64,000 nucleotides of DNA from contig NZ_BLXX01000011.1 of NCBI RefSeq assembly GCF_014193515.1, positions 1-64,000 of the forward strand, written 5' to 3'. Under the pieces are notes generated by a model, which saw only the letters and a program-made list of their open reading frames with translations, did no database searches and was not told where the DNA came from. The number at the start of each line of letters is the position of its first letter. Position 1 is the stretch's first letter. A program made the translations under genes and the position numbers. Positions 16,584 through 26,513 of the stretch are shown here, piece after piece. The DNA comes from Geomonas silvestris (GTDB lineage: Bacteria > Desulfobacterota > Desulfuromonadia > Geobacterales > Geobacteraceae).

Positions 16584-17267
16584 CTAGCGGCCGGCGATCA
16601 GCTTCAGGCGCTCCATGTTGAGGATGATCACCTTGTTGCCGTCCACCTCGATGATGCCGTCGTCCTTGAGCTTGCGGAAGGTGCGCGACAGTGTCTCGCT
16701 CACCGTCCCCAGGCGCGAGGCGAGCTCACCCTTGCGCATGTCGAGCTCCAGATAGGTCTTCCCCTGGAAGCTCGTGCTCTTGCGCCCGGCCAGGTCGATG
16801 AGGTACGAGGCGAGCCGCGCCGGCGCGTCGGCAAAAGAGAGTTCCTCGATCTGCCGCGCAAAGCGGCGCAGCAGCAGGGAGAGCGAGGCGATCAGGTTGA
16901 GCGAGAACCTGGGGTTTCTTTCCAAAAGCCCCATGAAGGACTCCCGCGGGAAGAAGAGGACTTCCCCCTTCTCCACGCCGCGCGCCTCGGCGGGGTAGTT
17001 GCCGTCGCCGAAAAAGGCGGCCTCGGCGAAGGTCTCCACCGGATGCACCATGTGGAGCACCTTTTCCCGGCCGTCCGGGGAGATCTTGCACAGCTTCAGG
17101 GACCCTTCCGCCAAAAGGTAGAACCCCTGCGCCTTCTCACCCTCGACAAAGAGGCTCTCCCCCTTGGCGAACGGGCGGCGTACCGCGATCTCCGCGACCT
17201 CTGCCAGATGCTCCTCGTCCAGTCCGGAGAAGAGCAGCGTCTTCTTGATGATCTCTTTGTTTTCCAT
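16584..17267 (-). CDS. Crp/Fnr-family transcriptional regulator
   Basis: 227 residues. An N-terminal cyclic-nucleotide-binding-type beta-roll (about 10-130) and a C-terminal winged helix (about 150-225, recognition region ELASRLGTVSETLSRT). The N-terminus has no cysteine cluster, so it is not a typical oxygen-sensing Fnr. HMVHPVETFAEAAFF resembles DNR/HcpR-like members that may sense haem-bound NO or other ligands; that is inference. The ATG at 17267 follows AAGGGTGGGT; the open frame to 17348 lacks a ribosome site. It is divergent from the LuxR-type regulator. Confidence 0.88.
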   Translation of the reverse strand: MENKEIIKKTLLFSGLDEEHLAEVAEIAVRRPFAKGESLFVEGEKAQGFYLLAEGSLKLCKISPDGREKVLHMVHPVETFAEAAFFGDGNYPAEARGVEKGEVLFFPRESFMGLLERNPRFSLNLIASLSLLLRRFARQIEELSFADAPARLASYLIDLAGRKSTSFQGKTYLELDMRKGELASRLGTVSETLSRTFRKLKDDGIIEVDGNKVIILNMERLKLIAGR

Positions 17268-17515
17268 ACCCACCCTTGTACCGCAAAGCACATTAAGAGG
17301 CAAAAAAAAAATGACCCCGACCGGGCGCCGCCCCGACTCCTGCCCCATCGGGGGCGGAGCGCCTGAAACAAGGAAACATTGAGAATTTCATAAATAAGTT
17401 AAAGGATTTCCGCTACGAACCGATAAGGAAAGAAAATGTTATCTTTTGTCAGAAGAGCCGTATACAGGTTTTCCGCCGCCCCCCAGGGCCCCATTGGCGT
17501 CCCCTCAGGCGGAGC

Positions 17516-18184
17516 GTGAAATCGGCAGGCGACGAGGTGAGCGTGCGCAAAATACTGGTAGTCGATGACCACACCCTGGTCCGTAGAGGCGTGATCCGGA
17601 TTCTGGAACAAAGCCGGGATCTCGAGGTCAGCTGCGACGAGACGGGACAGGCCCAGGAGGCGCTGCGGCTAGTGACCGGCGGGAACTACGACCTGGTGCT
17701 TTTGGACATCGCACTGCCGGGGGTGAATGGGCTCGACCTGCTCAAGTCCCTGCACCGCGCGGCTCCCAGGCTGCCGATCATCATCCTCAGCATGTACCCC
17801 GAAGACCAGTACGCCATCCGCTGTTTCACCCAAGGGGCCGCCGGCTACCTCGCCAAGGACAGCGCCCCCGAAGACCTGGTGGCGGCAGTGCGCAAGGTGC
17901 TCTCGGGGGGACGCTACGTGAGCGGCGGGCTGGTCGAACACCTGGCCGGGCACCTGGCCGCCGGCCCCGCGCATACGGTGATCTCGCATGAGGACCTGAC
18001 CGACCGCGAGTTCGTCGTCCTGCGGCTCTCCGGTGCCGGGAAAAGCCCGGCCCAGATCGCCGGGGAACTGTTCCTCAGCGTGAAGACGGTGAACACCTAC
18101 CGCGCCCGGGTCATGAGCAAGCTGGGGCTTAAAAGCAATGCGGAAGTAATCAGTTACGCCATCAAACACAACCTGAGCACGTAA
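17516..18184 (+). CDS. NarL/LuxR-type response regulator
   Basis: 222 residues. A receiver domain (residues ~12-130, phosphoacceptor D64 in LLDIALPG) is followed by a GerE/LuxR helix-turn-helix (~155-220, LTDREFVVLRL and VKTVNTYRARVMSKLG). It binds DNA when phosphorylated by a kinase not encoded next door. The start is GTG at 17516 after GGCGGAG; a GTG seven codons later (17537) fits the family's usual N-terminus equally well. The next gene is a CheR-like protein 113 bp downstream. Confidence 0.9.
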   Translation: MKSAGDEVSVRKILVVDDHTLVRRGVIRILEQSRDLEVSCDETGQAQEALRLVTGGNYDLVLLDIALPGVNGLDLLKSLHRAAPRLPIIILSMYPEDQYAIRCFTQGAAGYLAKDSAPEDLVAAVRKVLSGGRYVSGGLVEHLAGHLAAGPAHTVISHEDLTDREFVVLRLSGAGKSPAQIAGELFLSVKTVNTYRARVMSKLGLKSNAEVISYAIKHNLST

Positions 18185-18297
18185 TCGGATAAGAGTATAC
18201 ACTACGCTATTTTCAGCAAGAGTCGCTCTACAGCGGAAGGAGTCTTCCGCCGAAACTTACATTAGATAACGACGTTTGGTACGGAGCCGAGGACGAG

Positions 18298-18906
18298 ATG
18301 GCCTTCACCTTTTTCATGCGCGACCAGCCTACCCTGGAACACGCCGCGCAGCAGATGATCGAGTACGCCAGTGGGCGGAGCCGGATCAAGATCTGGGATG
18401 CCGGGTGCGCCCTGGGGCAGGAGACCTACACCATCGCCATGATCTTCGCCCAGCGCATGAACCCATACGGTTTTCGCAACCTGCGGATCGACGCCACGGA
18501 CTACGACAGCGCCAACAACTTCGGCGACGTGGTGCGGGCGGCGGCCTATCCCAAGGAAGAGTTGCAGCGCACCCCGCCGGAGTTTCTGGAGAAATATTTC
18601 GAGCCGGCCGAACGCCCCGGGCAGCTGCGGGCCGTGGAGCTGCTGCGCGGCCGGGTCACCTTCCAGTACCACGACCTGCTCTCCTTGAAGCCGATCGGTT
18701 CGGACTACTGCCTGGTGGTCTGCAAGAACGTCATGCTCCACTTCCAGTATCCCGAGCGCGTCGAGGTATTCAAGATGTTCCACCAGGCACTGGCCCCCGG
18801 CGGCTACCTGGCCACCGAGAACACCCAGAAGCTCCCGGCCGAGGTGTCCCACCTGTTCACCCAGGTGGTGCCAGACGCCCAGTTGTACAAGAAGATCGGA
18901 GACTAA
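18298..18906 (+). CDS. cheR: CheR-type methyltransferase lacking the N-terminal domain
   Basis: 202 residues. CheR methylates glutamates of chemoreceptors using S-adenosylmethionine. The protein begins at the motif that corresponds to TxFFRE of full-length CheR (here FTFFMRD), and continues with the SAM-binding IWDAGCALGQETYTIAM and the late CKNVMLHF motif. The ~60-residue helical N-terminal domain that normally binds the receptor is absent, and no frame for it exists in the 113 bp upstream. It lies 181 bp before the large chemoreceptor gene, so it probably serves that receptor, perhaps docking another way. Confidence 0.8.
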   Translation: MAFTFFMRDQPTLEHAAQQMIEYASGRSRIKIWDAGCALGQETYTIAMIFAQRMNPYGFRNLRIDATDYDSANNFGDVVRAAAYPKEELQRTPPEFLEKYFEPAERPGQLRAVELLRGRVTFQYHDLLSLKPIGSDYCLVVCKNVMLHFQYPERVEVFKMFHQALAPGGYLATENTQKLPAEVSHLFTQVVPDAQLYKKIGD

Positions 18907-19086
18907 GCTACAGATCATCCTGCGCAAGAGCGAGCGGACCTACAGCTGCAGCGCCCGGCAACAACGTGGCCGACAGCTCTGCGTGGTCCGACAGGTGCTG
19001 GAAAAGATCTAGCCGCACGACGCATCGTCGGCAAACCAGAACATACCGCGTATCACGATACCTGCACCACATCCTGGGAGGGACGC
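18907..19086 (+). other. Spacer between cheR and the chemoreceptor, possible decayed coding end
   Basis: A short open frame (about 18909-19010) follows the cheR stop in another frame, reading [13 protein letters not shown] at its start. It has no start codon or ribosome site. It could be a decayed extension of cheR or nothing. GGGAGGG ahead of 19087 is the ribosome site of the receptor. Confidence 0.25.
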
Positions 19087-22000
19087 ATGAAGAACTTACG
19101 CATTGGAGTACGGTTGGGAGTCGGCTTCGGCCTACTGTTGGTGCTGCTCTGCGCCATCTCGGTCTTCGCCATCATCCGGGTGAACGGGCTTGATCACGAG
19201 ATCAACCAGATGGCCTACGACAAGTTTCCCAAGGCAGTCCTCGTCAATGACGTGGTGGACGCCGCCAACGTCTCGGCCCTGGGCACGCGAAACATGCTGC
19301 TCGACCCCGGCAACCAGCAGAAGGAGTTCGAGCTTATTGCGGAGCAGCGCAAGGTCGTCAACGACCGCATGGGGAAGCTAACCAAGATGATCACCAGCGA
19401 GGAGGGGAAGAAACTCCTTGAGCAGGTCAACAGTGCCAGGACCGCCTACCGTGCCTCGACCGACCAGTTCGTCTCCCTGTTGAAAGCCGGCCGCATGGCC
19501 GAAGCCCGTACCCTGCTGCTCGGAGACAACCGGGTCACTCAGACCGCCTATCTGTCCTCGCTCGAAAAGCTGGGGAAGTTCCAGGACACGCTTGTTGAAA
19601 AAGCCGGCAAAGAGGCGGATGTCGTGGCATCGGCTACGAGAAACATCATCATCGGCCTGGTGCTCGCGGGGCTTTTGCTCGGCATTGCGATCGCCTACCT
19701 GATCACCCGCTCCATAATCAAACCGGTGGAGACCTGCATCGCTGCCGCCAACAAGATCGCCGCCGGGGACACCGACGTGGTGCTCGACACCACGGCCTCG
19801 GACGAAACCGGGCTCTTGCAGCAGTCCATGCAGAAGATGGTGCAGGCGATCCAGGGGCTCGTCGCGGACACCACGCTGCTCTCCAACGCAGCCATCGCCG
19901 GCCAGCTCGCCACCCGCGCCGACGCAAGCCGCCACCAGGGCGACTTCCAGAAGATCGTCTCCGGCGTCAACGAGACCCTCGACGCGGTGATCGGCCCGCT
20001 GAACGTGACCGCCGAGTACGTGGACCGCATCTCCAAAGGTGACATGCCGCCCAAGATTACCGACAGCTACAACGGCGACTTCAACGAGGTAAAAATCAAC
20101 CTCAACAACTGCATCGACAACATAAACGCCCTGATCGCCGACGCGAACCTGCTCTCCCAGGCCGCAGTGGAAGGAAAGCTCGCCACCCGCGCCGACGCAA
20201 GCCGCCACCAGGGCGACTTCCGCAAGATCGTCACCGGCGTCAACGACACCCTCGACGCGGTCATCGGCCCACTGAACGTCACTGCCGAGTACGTAGACCG
20301 GATTTCCAAGGGCGACATCCCGCCGCGCATCACCGACAACTACAATGGCGATTTCAACGAGGTGAAGCTGAACCTCAACAACTGCATCGAGACCTTGAAC
20401 AACCTGCTTTCCGACATGAACGAGATGTCCCACCAGCACGACCTCGGCGATATCGACGTGGTCATGCCGGTGGAGAAGTACCAGGGCGCCTACCGCACCA
20501 TGGCCCAAGGGGTCAACACCATGGTGAACGGCCACATCCAGGTCAAGAAGAAGGCGATGGCCTGCATCGCCGAGTTCGGCAAAGGGAACTTCGAGGCGCA
20601 CCTCGAGCAGTTTCCCGGCAAAAAGGCCTTCATCAACGACACCATCGAGGTGGTGCGCGGCAACATCAAGGACTTCATCGCCGACATGAAGCACATGTCC
20701 GAGGAGCACGACAAAGGTGACATCGACGTCGTGATGCCGGTCGAGCGTTACCAGGGCGCCTTCCAGGTCATGGCCCAAGGGGTCAACACCATGGTGAACG
20801 GCCACATCCAGGTCAAGAAGAAGGCGATGGCCTGCATCGCCGAGTTCGGCAAGGGGAACTTCGACGCCGAACTGGAGCAGTTCCCCGGCAAGAAGGTGTT
20901 CATCAACAACACCATCGAGGCGCTGCGCCAGAACATCAAGAGCTTCGAGTCCGAGCTCCTCGTGCTCATCCAGGCGGCGACGGACGGGAATCTGGATCGC
21001 CGCGCCGACGCGACCCAGTTCGTGGGCGGCTGGAACAAGCTGGTGGCCGGCATCAACGACACCGTCAGCAACATCGTCAACCCGCTCATGGTGACTGCCG
21101 ACTACGTCGACCAGATCTCCAAAGGGATCATCCCGCCGGCGATCACCACCGATTACAAGGGGCAGTACAACGTCATCAAGAACAACCTGAACAACACGGT
21201 CAAGATGATGAACGACCTCTTGGCCGAAACCGACAAGATCATCAAGGCTGCCGCGGACGGCCAACTCGACGAGCGTGCCAATGCTGCGCTCTTCGTCGGC
21301 GGTTGGAACAAGCTGGTGGCCGGGGTCAACGACACGGTCAGCAACATCGTCAATCCGCTCATGGTGACCGCCGACTACGTGGACCAGATAGCCAAGGGGA
21401 TCATCCCGCCGGCCATCACCACCGATTACAAAGGGCAGTACAACATCATCAAGATCAACCTGAACAACATGGTTAAGATGATGAACGACCTCTTGGCCGA
21501 AACCGACAAGATCATCGTCGCGGCTGCAGACGGCCAGCTGGACCAGCGCGCCAACGCGGCACTCTTCGTCGGCGGCTGGAACAAGCTGGTGGCGGGGGTC
21601 AACGACACGGTCAGCAACATCGTCAATCCGCTCATGGTGACCGCCGACTACGTGGACCAGGTCGCCAAGGGGATCATCCCGCCGGCCATCGTTACCGAGT
21701 ACAAGGGACAGTACAACGTCATCAAGATCAACCTGAACAACATGGTCATGATGATGAACAACCTGCTCTCCCAGACTGACATCCTGATCAGGGCCGCAGC
21801 AGACGGCCAGTTGGACCAGCGTGCCGACGCCGAGCTCTTCGTGGGCGGTTGGAACAAGTTGGTGGCCGGGGTCAACGACACGGTCAGCAACATCGTCAAT
21901 CCGCTCATGGTGACCGCCGACTACGTGGACCGTATCTCAAAAGGGGACATCCCGCCGGCCATCACCGCCGAGTACAGGGGGCAGTACAACATCATCAAGA

Positions 22001-23043
22001 CCAACCTGAACGTGCTGATCGCCGCCATGGATATCATCACCAAGGCCGCCCAGGAGATCGCCGGCGGGAACCTGTTGGTGGACATCAAGGAGCGCTCCGA
22101 CAAGGACGAGCTCATGAAGGCCTTTGCCGCCATGGTGGCCCAGCTCTCCGAGGTGGTGAGCGAGGTGAAGGGCGCCGCCGACAACGTGGCACAGGGGAGC
22201 ATGGAGCTTTCCTCCGGGGCCGAGAGCATGTCCCAGGGTGCCAGCGAGCAGGCGGCCTCCGCCGAGGAGGCCTCCTCGTCCATGGAGGAGATGTCCTCCA
22301 ACATCCGCCAGAACGCCGACAACGCGATGCAGACCGAGAAGATCGCCGTGAAGAGCGCCTCGGACGCCATCGAAGGGGGCAAGGCGGTGGCCCAGACGGT
22401 CCACGCCATGAAAGAGATCGCCGGCAAGATCAACATCATCGAGGAGATCGCGCGCCAGACCAACATGCTGGCCCTGAACGCGGCGATCGAGGCGGCACGC
22501 GCCGGCGAGCACGGCAAGGGGTTCGCGGTGGTGGCAAGCGAGGTGAGGAAACTCGCCGAGAGAAGCCAGGCCGCAGCCGGTGAGATCAGCAAGCTCTCCG
22601 TCTCCAGCGTGGATGTCGCCGAGCGGGCCGGAGAGATGCTGGCCCAGCTGGTGCCGGACATCCAGAAGACCGCCGAACTGGTTCAGGAGATCAGCGCGGC
22701 CTCCAAGGAACAGGACACCGGGGCAAGCCAGATCAACAAGGCGATTCAGCAGCTCGATCAAGTTATTCAACAAAATGCCGGAGCTGCCGAAGAGATGTCT
22801 TCGACGGCAGAAGAACTCTCCGGCCAGGCCGAGCAGCTGCAGTCGACCATCGCCTTCTTCAAGGTCAAGGAGGGTGCCGGGTCCGCCAAAGGCGCCGCAC
22901 CGGCCAAGAGTAAGAGGATCGCGAAGCCGGTCGTGCAGCACCTGGTGCATAACGAGCCGGCCACCAGGAAGCAGGCGGTAGGCGGGCACGCGCTGGCCAT
23001 GGACGACGTCGACTTCAAGGACGACGCCTTCGAGAAGTATTAG
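19087..23043 (+). CDS. Methyl-accepting chemotaxis protein with poly-HAMP array
   Basis: 1318 residues, about twice the usual receptor length. TM1 is at ~8-30, a four-helix-bundle periplasmic sensor at ~35-185, and TM2 at ~190-212. A canonical HAMP follows, then eight extra HAMP-like modules of ~91 residues: two of type A ([14 protein letters not shown]), two of type B (AEFGKGNF) and four of type C ([11 protein letters not shown]). The cytoplasmic signalling domain has the standard tip [18 protein letters not shown], and a flexible tail ends in AFEKY. It senses an unknown ligand and signals to CheA through CheW, whose gene follows directly. The start is ATG at 19087. Confidence 0.95.
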   Translation: MKNLRIGVRLGVGFGLLLVLLCAISVFAIIRVNGLDHEINQMAYDKFPKAVLVNDVVDAANVSALGTRNMLLDPGNQQKEFELIAEQRKVVNDRMGKLTKMITSEEGKKLLEQVNSARTAYRASTDQFVSLLKAGRMAEARTLLLGDNRVTQTAYLSSLEKLGKFQDTLVEKAGKEADVVASATRNIIIGLVLAGLLLGIAIAYLITRSIIKPVETCIAAANKIAAGDTDVVLDTTASDETGLLQQSMQKMVQAIQGLVADTTLLSNAAIAGQLATRADASRHQGDFQKIVSGVNETLDAVIGPLNVTAEYVDRISKGDMPPKITDSYNGDFNEVKINLNNCIDNINALIADANLLSQAAVEGKLATRADASRHQGDFRKIVTGVNDTLDAVIGPLNVTAEYVDRISKGDIPPRITDNYNGDFNEVKLNLNNCIETLNNLLSDMNEMSHQHDLGDIDVVMPVEKYQGAYRTMAQGVNTMVNGHIQVKKKAMACIAEFGKGNFEAHLEQFPGKKAFINDTIEVVRGNIKDFIADMKHMSEEHDKGDIDVVMPVERYQGAFQVMAQGVNTMVNGHIQVKKKAMACIAEFGKGNFDAELEQFPGKKVFINNTIEALRQNIKSFESELLVLIQAATDGNLDRRADATQFVGGWNKLVAGINDTVSNIVNPLMVTADYVDQISKGIIPPAITTDYKGQYNVIKNNLNNTVKMMNDLLAETDKIIKAAADGQLDERANAALFVGGWNKLVAGVNDTVSNIVNPLMVTADYVDQIAKGIIPPAITTDYKGQYNIIKINLNNMVKMMNDLLAETDKIIVAAADGQLDQRANAALFVGGWNKLVAGVNDTVSNIVNPLMVTADYVDQVAKGIIPPAIVTEYKGQYNVIKINLNNMVMMMNNLLSQTDILIRAAADGQLDQRADAELFVGGWNKLVAGVNDTVSNIVNPLMVTADYVDRISKGDIPPAITAEYRGQYNIIKTNLNVLIAAMDIITKAAQEIAGGNLLVDIKERSDKDELMKAFAAMVAQLSEVVSEVKGAADNVAQGSMELSSGAESMSQGASEQAASAEEASSSMEEMSSNIRQNADNAMQTEKIAVKSASDAIEGGKAVAQTVHAMKEIAGKINIIEEIARQTNMLALNAAIEAARAGEHGKGFAVVASEVRKLAERSQAAAGEISKLSVSSVDVAERAGEMLAQLVPDIQKTAELVQEISAASKEQDTGASQINKAIQQLDQVIQQNAGAAEEMSSTAEELSGQAEQLQSTIAFFKVKEGAGSAKGAAPAKSKRIAKPVVQHLVHNEPATRKQAVGGHALAMDDVDFKDDAFEKY
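19861..22040 (+). repeat. In-frame tandem HAMP-module repeats inside the chemoreceptor gene
   Basis: Three classes of near-identical DNA repeats lie in a row. Type A has two copies with a 273-bp period (anchor at 19906 and 20179). Type B has two copies with a 270-bp period (20521 and 20791). Type C has four copies with a 273-bp period (21022 and 21295, then two more at the same spacing). All periods are whole codons, so copy number can change by recombination without breaking the frame. Limits are approximate. Confidence 0.85.
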
Positions 23044-23046
23044 GAA

Positions 23047-23114
23047 CCGGTTGAGGTCAAGGTCAGGGGCGTATGCTCCCCTTCCCTGCCTTGACCTCCA
23101 CTCAACCCTTAACC
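23047..23114. repeat. Word-repeat hairpin between chemoreceptor and cheW (GGTTGAGG family)
   Basis: GGTTGAGGTCAAGGTCAGGGG on the left faces CCCCTTCCCTGCCTTGACC and CTCAACC on the right. The arms form a strong stem with a small loop just 5' of the cheW ribosome site (AAGGAG), where it could affect cheW expression. The second receptor-cheW junction (26426) has the same design. Confidence 0.75.
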
Positions 23115-23126
23115 AAGGAGCGGGAC

Positions 23127-23612
23127 ATGAGCACAACAGAAACGGCAGGCGCAAGCACGCAGTATCTCACCTTCAAACTCGGGGACGAGATCTTCGCCCT
23201 GGACGTGGCGGAAGTGAGGGAGATCCTCGACTTCACTACGGTTACCAAGGTGCCGAGGACGCCCCCCTTCATGCGCGGCGTCATCAACCTGCGCGGCAGT
23301 GTGGTTCCGGTCATGGACCTGAGGCTCAAGTTCGGTATGAGCGCCACCGAGCAGACCGTGAACAGCTGCATCATCGTGGTGGAGTTGGACCTCGAGGGGG
23401 ATCAGGTGGTGATCGGCGTGTTGGCCGACGCCGTGCAGGAGGTGATCGATCTCGAGCCCGAGCAGATCGAGCCGGCCCCGAGGATCGGCACCAAGCTCAA
23501 CATGGAGTTCATCCTGGGGATGGGCAAGCACAATGGCAGCTTCATGATGATTCTCGACATCAACAAGATCTTCCAGGGCTCCGACCTCGAAGTCGAGCAG
23601 TCGGCGGCGTAA
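23127..23612 (+). CDS. cheW: Chemotaxis coupling protein CheW (copy 1)
   Basis: 161 residues, typical length. CheW bridges receptors and the kinase CheA through two SH3-like beta subdomains. Motifs RTPPFMRGVINLRGSVVPV and DAVQEVIDL are standard. The ATG at 23127 follows AAGGAG; a frame open from 23073 has no ribosome site. It directly follows the poly-HAMP receptor, and a near-identical copy (26514-26996) follows the second receptor, so the pair arose by duplication. A word-repeat arm starts 3 nt after its stop. Confidence 0.95.
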   Translation: MSTTETAGASTQYLTFKLGDEIFALDVAEVREILDFTTVTKVPRTPPFMRGVINLRGSVVPVMDLRLKFGMSATEQTVNSCIIVVELDLEGDQVVIGVLADAVQEVIDLEPEQIEPAPRIGTKLNMEFILGMGKHNGSFMMILDINKIFQGSDLEVEQSAA

Positions 23613-23615
23613 GAG

Positions 23616-23933
23616 AGGCAGGGATTAAAGGCAGGGACTAGGGACTGGGGACTAGGGAGGGCGAAAACCTTACTTCCCAGTTCCCTGTCCCCAGTTCCGC
23701 TTGTTCTCCGTTTCCTGTTTTCCAGCTGTTTTCCAGCTCTGGCCCCATCCCGTCTTCGGTTCTCTCCCGTTCTCCGACCCACTCGCTCTCCCCGTTTCGC
23801 TTCCAGCAGCCATTCCAATCCCAGCCGCAGCTTCAGCCCGACTCGAAGATCTCCAGTCCTCCGTCCTCCGTCCCCAGTCCCCAGTCCCTGCCTCTAGCCT
23901 CTAGCCTCTAGCCTCTAGCCTCTAGTCACTCGC
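23616..23933. repeat. Word-repeat element, GGGACTA heptad family
   Basis: Begins AGGCAGGG at 23616, 3 nt after the cheW stop, with a second AGGCAGGG at 23629 followed by GGGACTAGGGACTGGGGACTA. The right arm (about 23851-23933) carries CCCCAGTCCCCAGTCCCTGCCT (split here: CCCCAGT twice, then CCCTGCCT at 23886-23893) and then about five CTAGCCT heptads. The ~190 nt between are pyrimidine-rich with TTTTCCAGCTG repeats and no gene. Confidence 0.85.
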
Positions 23934-24200
23934 CAAACAAACCTTACATAATCCTACACACCGTAAGATCCGAAACTACATGAAAAACCGACATTCACGG
24001 ACTTTAGGAAGTATACGTCAGCTCCGAACTGGTTAATGAACCTTGTGCCGGCGGCCTGCTAGACGTGCTGCCGGTTGCGGCACGGCCTTCTCTGCCGGGG
24101 TTACGCTCATGAAGGAGGAAAACAGCGTCATAAGCAACCAGATCCGGCAACCCGCAGTGCACCAGTTTCGGCAACGTCAACCACACACGAGGACCTCACT
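23934..24200 (+). other. Leader region of the second chemoreceptor gene
   Basis: No gene is supported. A stem can form between GTGCCG (about 24045) and CGGCAC (about 24078). A 31-codon open frame (24109-24204) overlaps the receptor ATG by 4 bp but has no ribosome site of its own. The region probably holds the receptor promoter and leader; I could not identify a clear sigma-70 or sigma-28 box. Confidence 0.3.
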
Positions 24201-26423
24201 ATGAACCTGCTTAACAGTTTGACCATCAGCAAGAAACTAATGGCATCGTTCGTGATCCTGGCCGGCATCACCGCCATCGTCGGCTACATCGGGATCAAGA
24301 ACATGGGTACCATCAACGACCGGGCCGACCAGATCTACCAGAAAGAGCTGCTCGGGCTTTCCTATGTGAAGGAGGCCAACATCGACCTCATCTACATGGA
24401 CCGCGCCAGCAAGAACCTGATCCTGTCCACGACCAAGGCCGATCGGGAGTTGTACGCCAAGCGCTTCCAGGAGTACCTGAAGATGTACCAGGAGAACCTG
24501 GAAAAGGGGCGCACGCTCTTTTATTCCGAGAAGGCAAAGGCCGCATTGGCTAAGCTGGACAAGCAGTGGCAGGAGTACCTGCCGGTCGCCCAGCGGGTAA
24601 ACCAGCTCGCCCTCGGCGAACAGCTCAGCGCCAAGAAGGCCTCGGCCGATCTCGCCGCCGGGGAGGCTCGGGAAAAGATAAACGCGGTGGATGACTCGCT
24701 CACCGAGCTTACCAAGATCAAGGAAGCGAACTCCAAGCGCATCTCCGACGAGACCACCGCGCTTTACCTGCAAAGCCGCAGCTATCTGCTCGCGCTCATC
24801 GTGGGGAGCGTGCTCTTCGGCATCGGGGTCGGCCTGTTCCTCTCGCGCAACATCGGCAACATCCTCAAGTCGCTCCTCGAGGAGTGCCGCAGGCTTACCG
24901 AGGCGGCGATCGACGGCAAGCTGGCCACCCGCGGCGAACCCGACAAGATCAACTTCGAGTTCCGCGGGGTCGTGACCGGCATCAACCAGACCCTCGACGC
25001 GGTAATCGGCCCCCTGAACGTGACCGCCGAGTACGTGGACCGCATCTCCAAGGGGGACATCCCGCCCAAGATCACCGACACCTACAACGGCGACTTCAAC
25101 GAGGTGAAGGTGAACCTCAACAACTGCATCGACAACGTGAACGCGCTTGTGCAGGACGCCAACATGCTGGCAGAAGCCGCGATCGCCGGCAAACTTGCCA
25201 CCCGCGCCGACGCGAAGCGGCACCAGGGCGATTTCCAGAAGATCGTCTCCGGCGTGAACGACACCCTCGATGCGGTCATCGGCCCCTTGAACGTGGCCGC
25301 CCAGTACGTGGACCGCATCTCCAAGGGGGACATCCCGCCGCGCATCGTCGAGCAGTACAGGGGTGACTTCAACGAGCTCAAGAACAACCTGAACATCCTG
25401 ATCGCCGCTATGGAGACCATCACCAAGGCCGCCCAGGATATCGCCGGCGGCAACCTCCTGGTGGATATCAAGGAGCGTTCCGAGAAGGACGAGCTGATGC
25501 GTGCACTCTCCGCCATGGTGAACCAGCTCTCCGACGTGGTGACCGAGGTGAAGAGCGCCGCCGACAACGTGGCACAGGGGAGCATGGAGCTCTCTTCCGG
25601 CGCCGAGAACCTCTCCCAGGGTGCCAGCGAGCAGGCGGCTTCCGCCGAAGAGGCCTCCTCGTCCATGGAAGAGATGTCGGCAAACATCCGCCAGAACGCC
25701 GACAACGCGCTGCAGACCGAAAAGATCGCCGTAAAGAGCGCGTCGGACGCCATCGAGGGTGGCAAGGCGGTGGCCCAGACGGTGAACGCCATGAGGGAGA
25801 TCGCCGGCAAGATCAACATCATCGAGGAGATCGCGCGCCAGACCAACATGCTGGCCCTGAACGCGGCGATCGAGGCGGCCCGCGCCGGCGAGCACGGCAA
25901 GGGGTTCGCGGTAGTGGCAAGCGAGGTGCGCAAACTCGCCGAAAGAAGCCAGGCGGCGGCCGGTGAGATCAGCGAACTTTCCATCTCCAGCGTGGATGTG
26001 GCGGAAAAGGCGGGTGAGATGCTGGCGCAGCTGGTGCCGGACATCCAGAAGACCGCCGAGCTGGTGCAGGAGATCAGCGCGGCCTCCAAGGAACAGGACA
26101 CCGGTTCCTCCCAGATCAACAAGGCGATCCAGCAGCTCGATCAAGTCATTCAACAAAACGCCGGAGCTGCCGAAGAGATGTCTTCGACGGCTGAGGAGCT
26201 TTCCAGCCAGGCCGAGCAGCTGCAGACCACCATCGCCTTCTTCAAGGTGAAGGAAAGCGCCGGGGCCGCCAAGCCGGTGGCGCGTCAGCGGGCCGAAGCC
26301 AAGCGGGTGGCCGCGCCGCAGCACGTTCAGGGCTCCACCGTTTCCAAAAAGCAGGCGGTCGCCGGCCACGCGCTTAATCTGGACGAGGCCGACGCCCAAG
26401 ACTCGGCATTCGAAAAGTACTGA
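24201..26423 (+). CDS. Methyl-accepting chemotaxis protein (two extra HAMP modules)
   Basis: 740 residues. TM1 at ~12-34, a 4HB_MCP-type sensor domain (~35-192), TM2 at ~194-215, then two type-A HAMP-like modules closely matching those of the larger receptor, and a signalling domain almost identical to it (tip [18 protein letters not shown]). The tail again ends in AFEKY. The sensor domain is unrelated in detail to that of the first receptor, so the pair share output but not ligand. The ATG at 24201 follows GAGG; the longer frame from 24075 lacks support. A cheW copy follows. Confidence 0.93.
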   Translation: MNLLNSLTISKKLMASFVILAGITAIVGYIGIKNMGTINDRADQIYQKELLGLSYVKEANIDLIYMDRASKNLILSTTKADRELYAKRFQEYLKMYQENLEKGRTLFYSEKAKAALAKLDKQWQEYLPVAQRVNQLALGEQLSAKKASADLAAGEAREKINAVDDSLTELTKIKEANSKRISDETTALYLQSRSYLLALIVGSVLFGIGVGLFLSRNIGNILKSLLEECRRLTEAAIDGKLATRGEPDKINFEFRGVVTGINQTLDAVIGPLNVTAEYVDRISKGDIPPKITDTYNGDFNEVKVNLNNCIDNVNALVQDANMLAEAAIAGKLATRADAKRHQGDFQKIVSGVNDTLDAVIGPLNVAAQYVDRISKGDIPPRIVEQYRGDFNELKNNLNILIAAMETITKAAQDIAGGNLLVDIKERSEKDELMRALSAMVNQLSDVVTEVKSAADNVAQGSMELSSGAENLSQGASEQAASAEEASSSMEEMSANIRQNADNALQTEKIAVKSASDAIEGGKAVAQTVNAMREIAGKINIIEEIARQTNMLALNAAIEAARAGEHGKGFAVVASEVRKLAERSQAAAGEISELSISSVDVAEKAGEMLAQLVPDIQKTAELVQEISAASKEQDTGSSQINKAIQQLDQVIQQNAGAAEEMSSTAEELSSQAEQLQTTIAFFKVKESAGAAKPVARQRAEAKRVAAPQHVQGSTVSKKQAVAGHALNLDEADAQDSAFEKY

Positions 26424-26425
26424 CA

Positions 26426-26499
26426 AGGCAGGGTGTGGGTTGAGGTCGAGGTCGAGAGGTCGCCTTGCCCGCCCTCGGCCTCAACCCACACCCGAGGTT
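26426..26499. repeat. Word-repeat hairpin between second chemoreceptor and cheW
   Basis: AGGCAGGG starts 2 nt after the receptor TGA. GGGTGTGGGTTGAGG (26431-26445) pairs perfectly, 15 bp, with CCTCAACCCACACCC (26479-26493). It is the counterpart of the element at 23047-23114, and lies just before the cheW ribosome site. Confidence 0.8.
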
Positions 26500-26513
26500 A
26501 AAGGAGCACGAGT

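Noticed and set aside
19378-21264. 628-codon minus-strand open frame
   Set aside because: Antisense shadow of the poly-HAMP receptor; its own 'repeats' only mirror the repeats of the real gene.
24109-24204. 31-codon leader peptide overlapping the second receptor start
   Set aside because: The 4-bp overlap is suggestive, but there is no ribosome site and no regulatory codon pattern.
24237-26426. 729-codon minus-strand open frame
   Set aside because: Antisense shadow of the second chemoreceptor.
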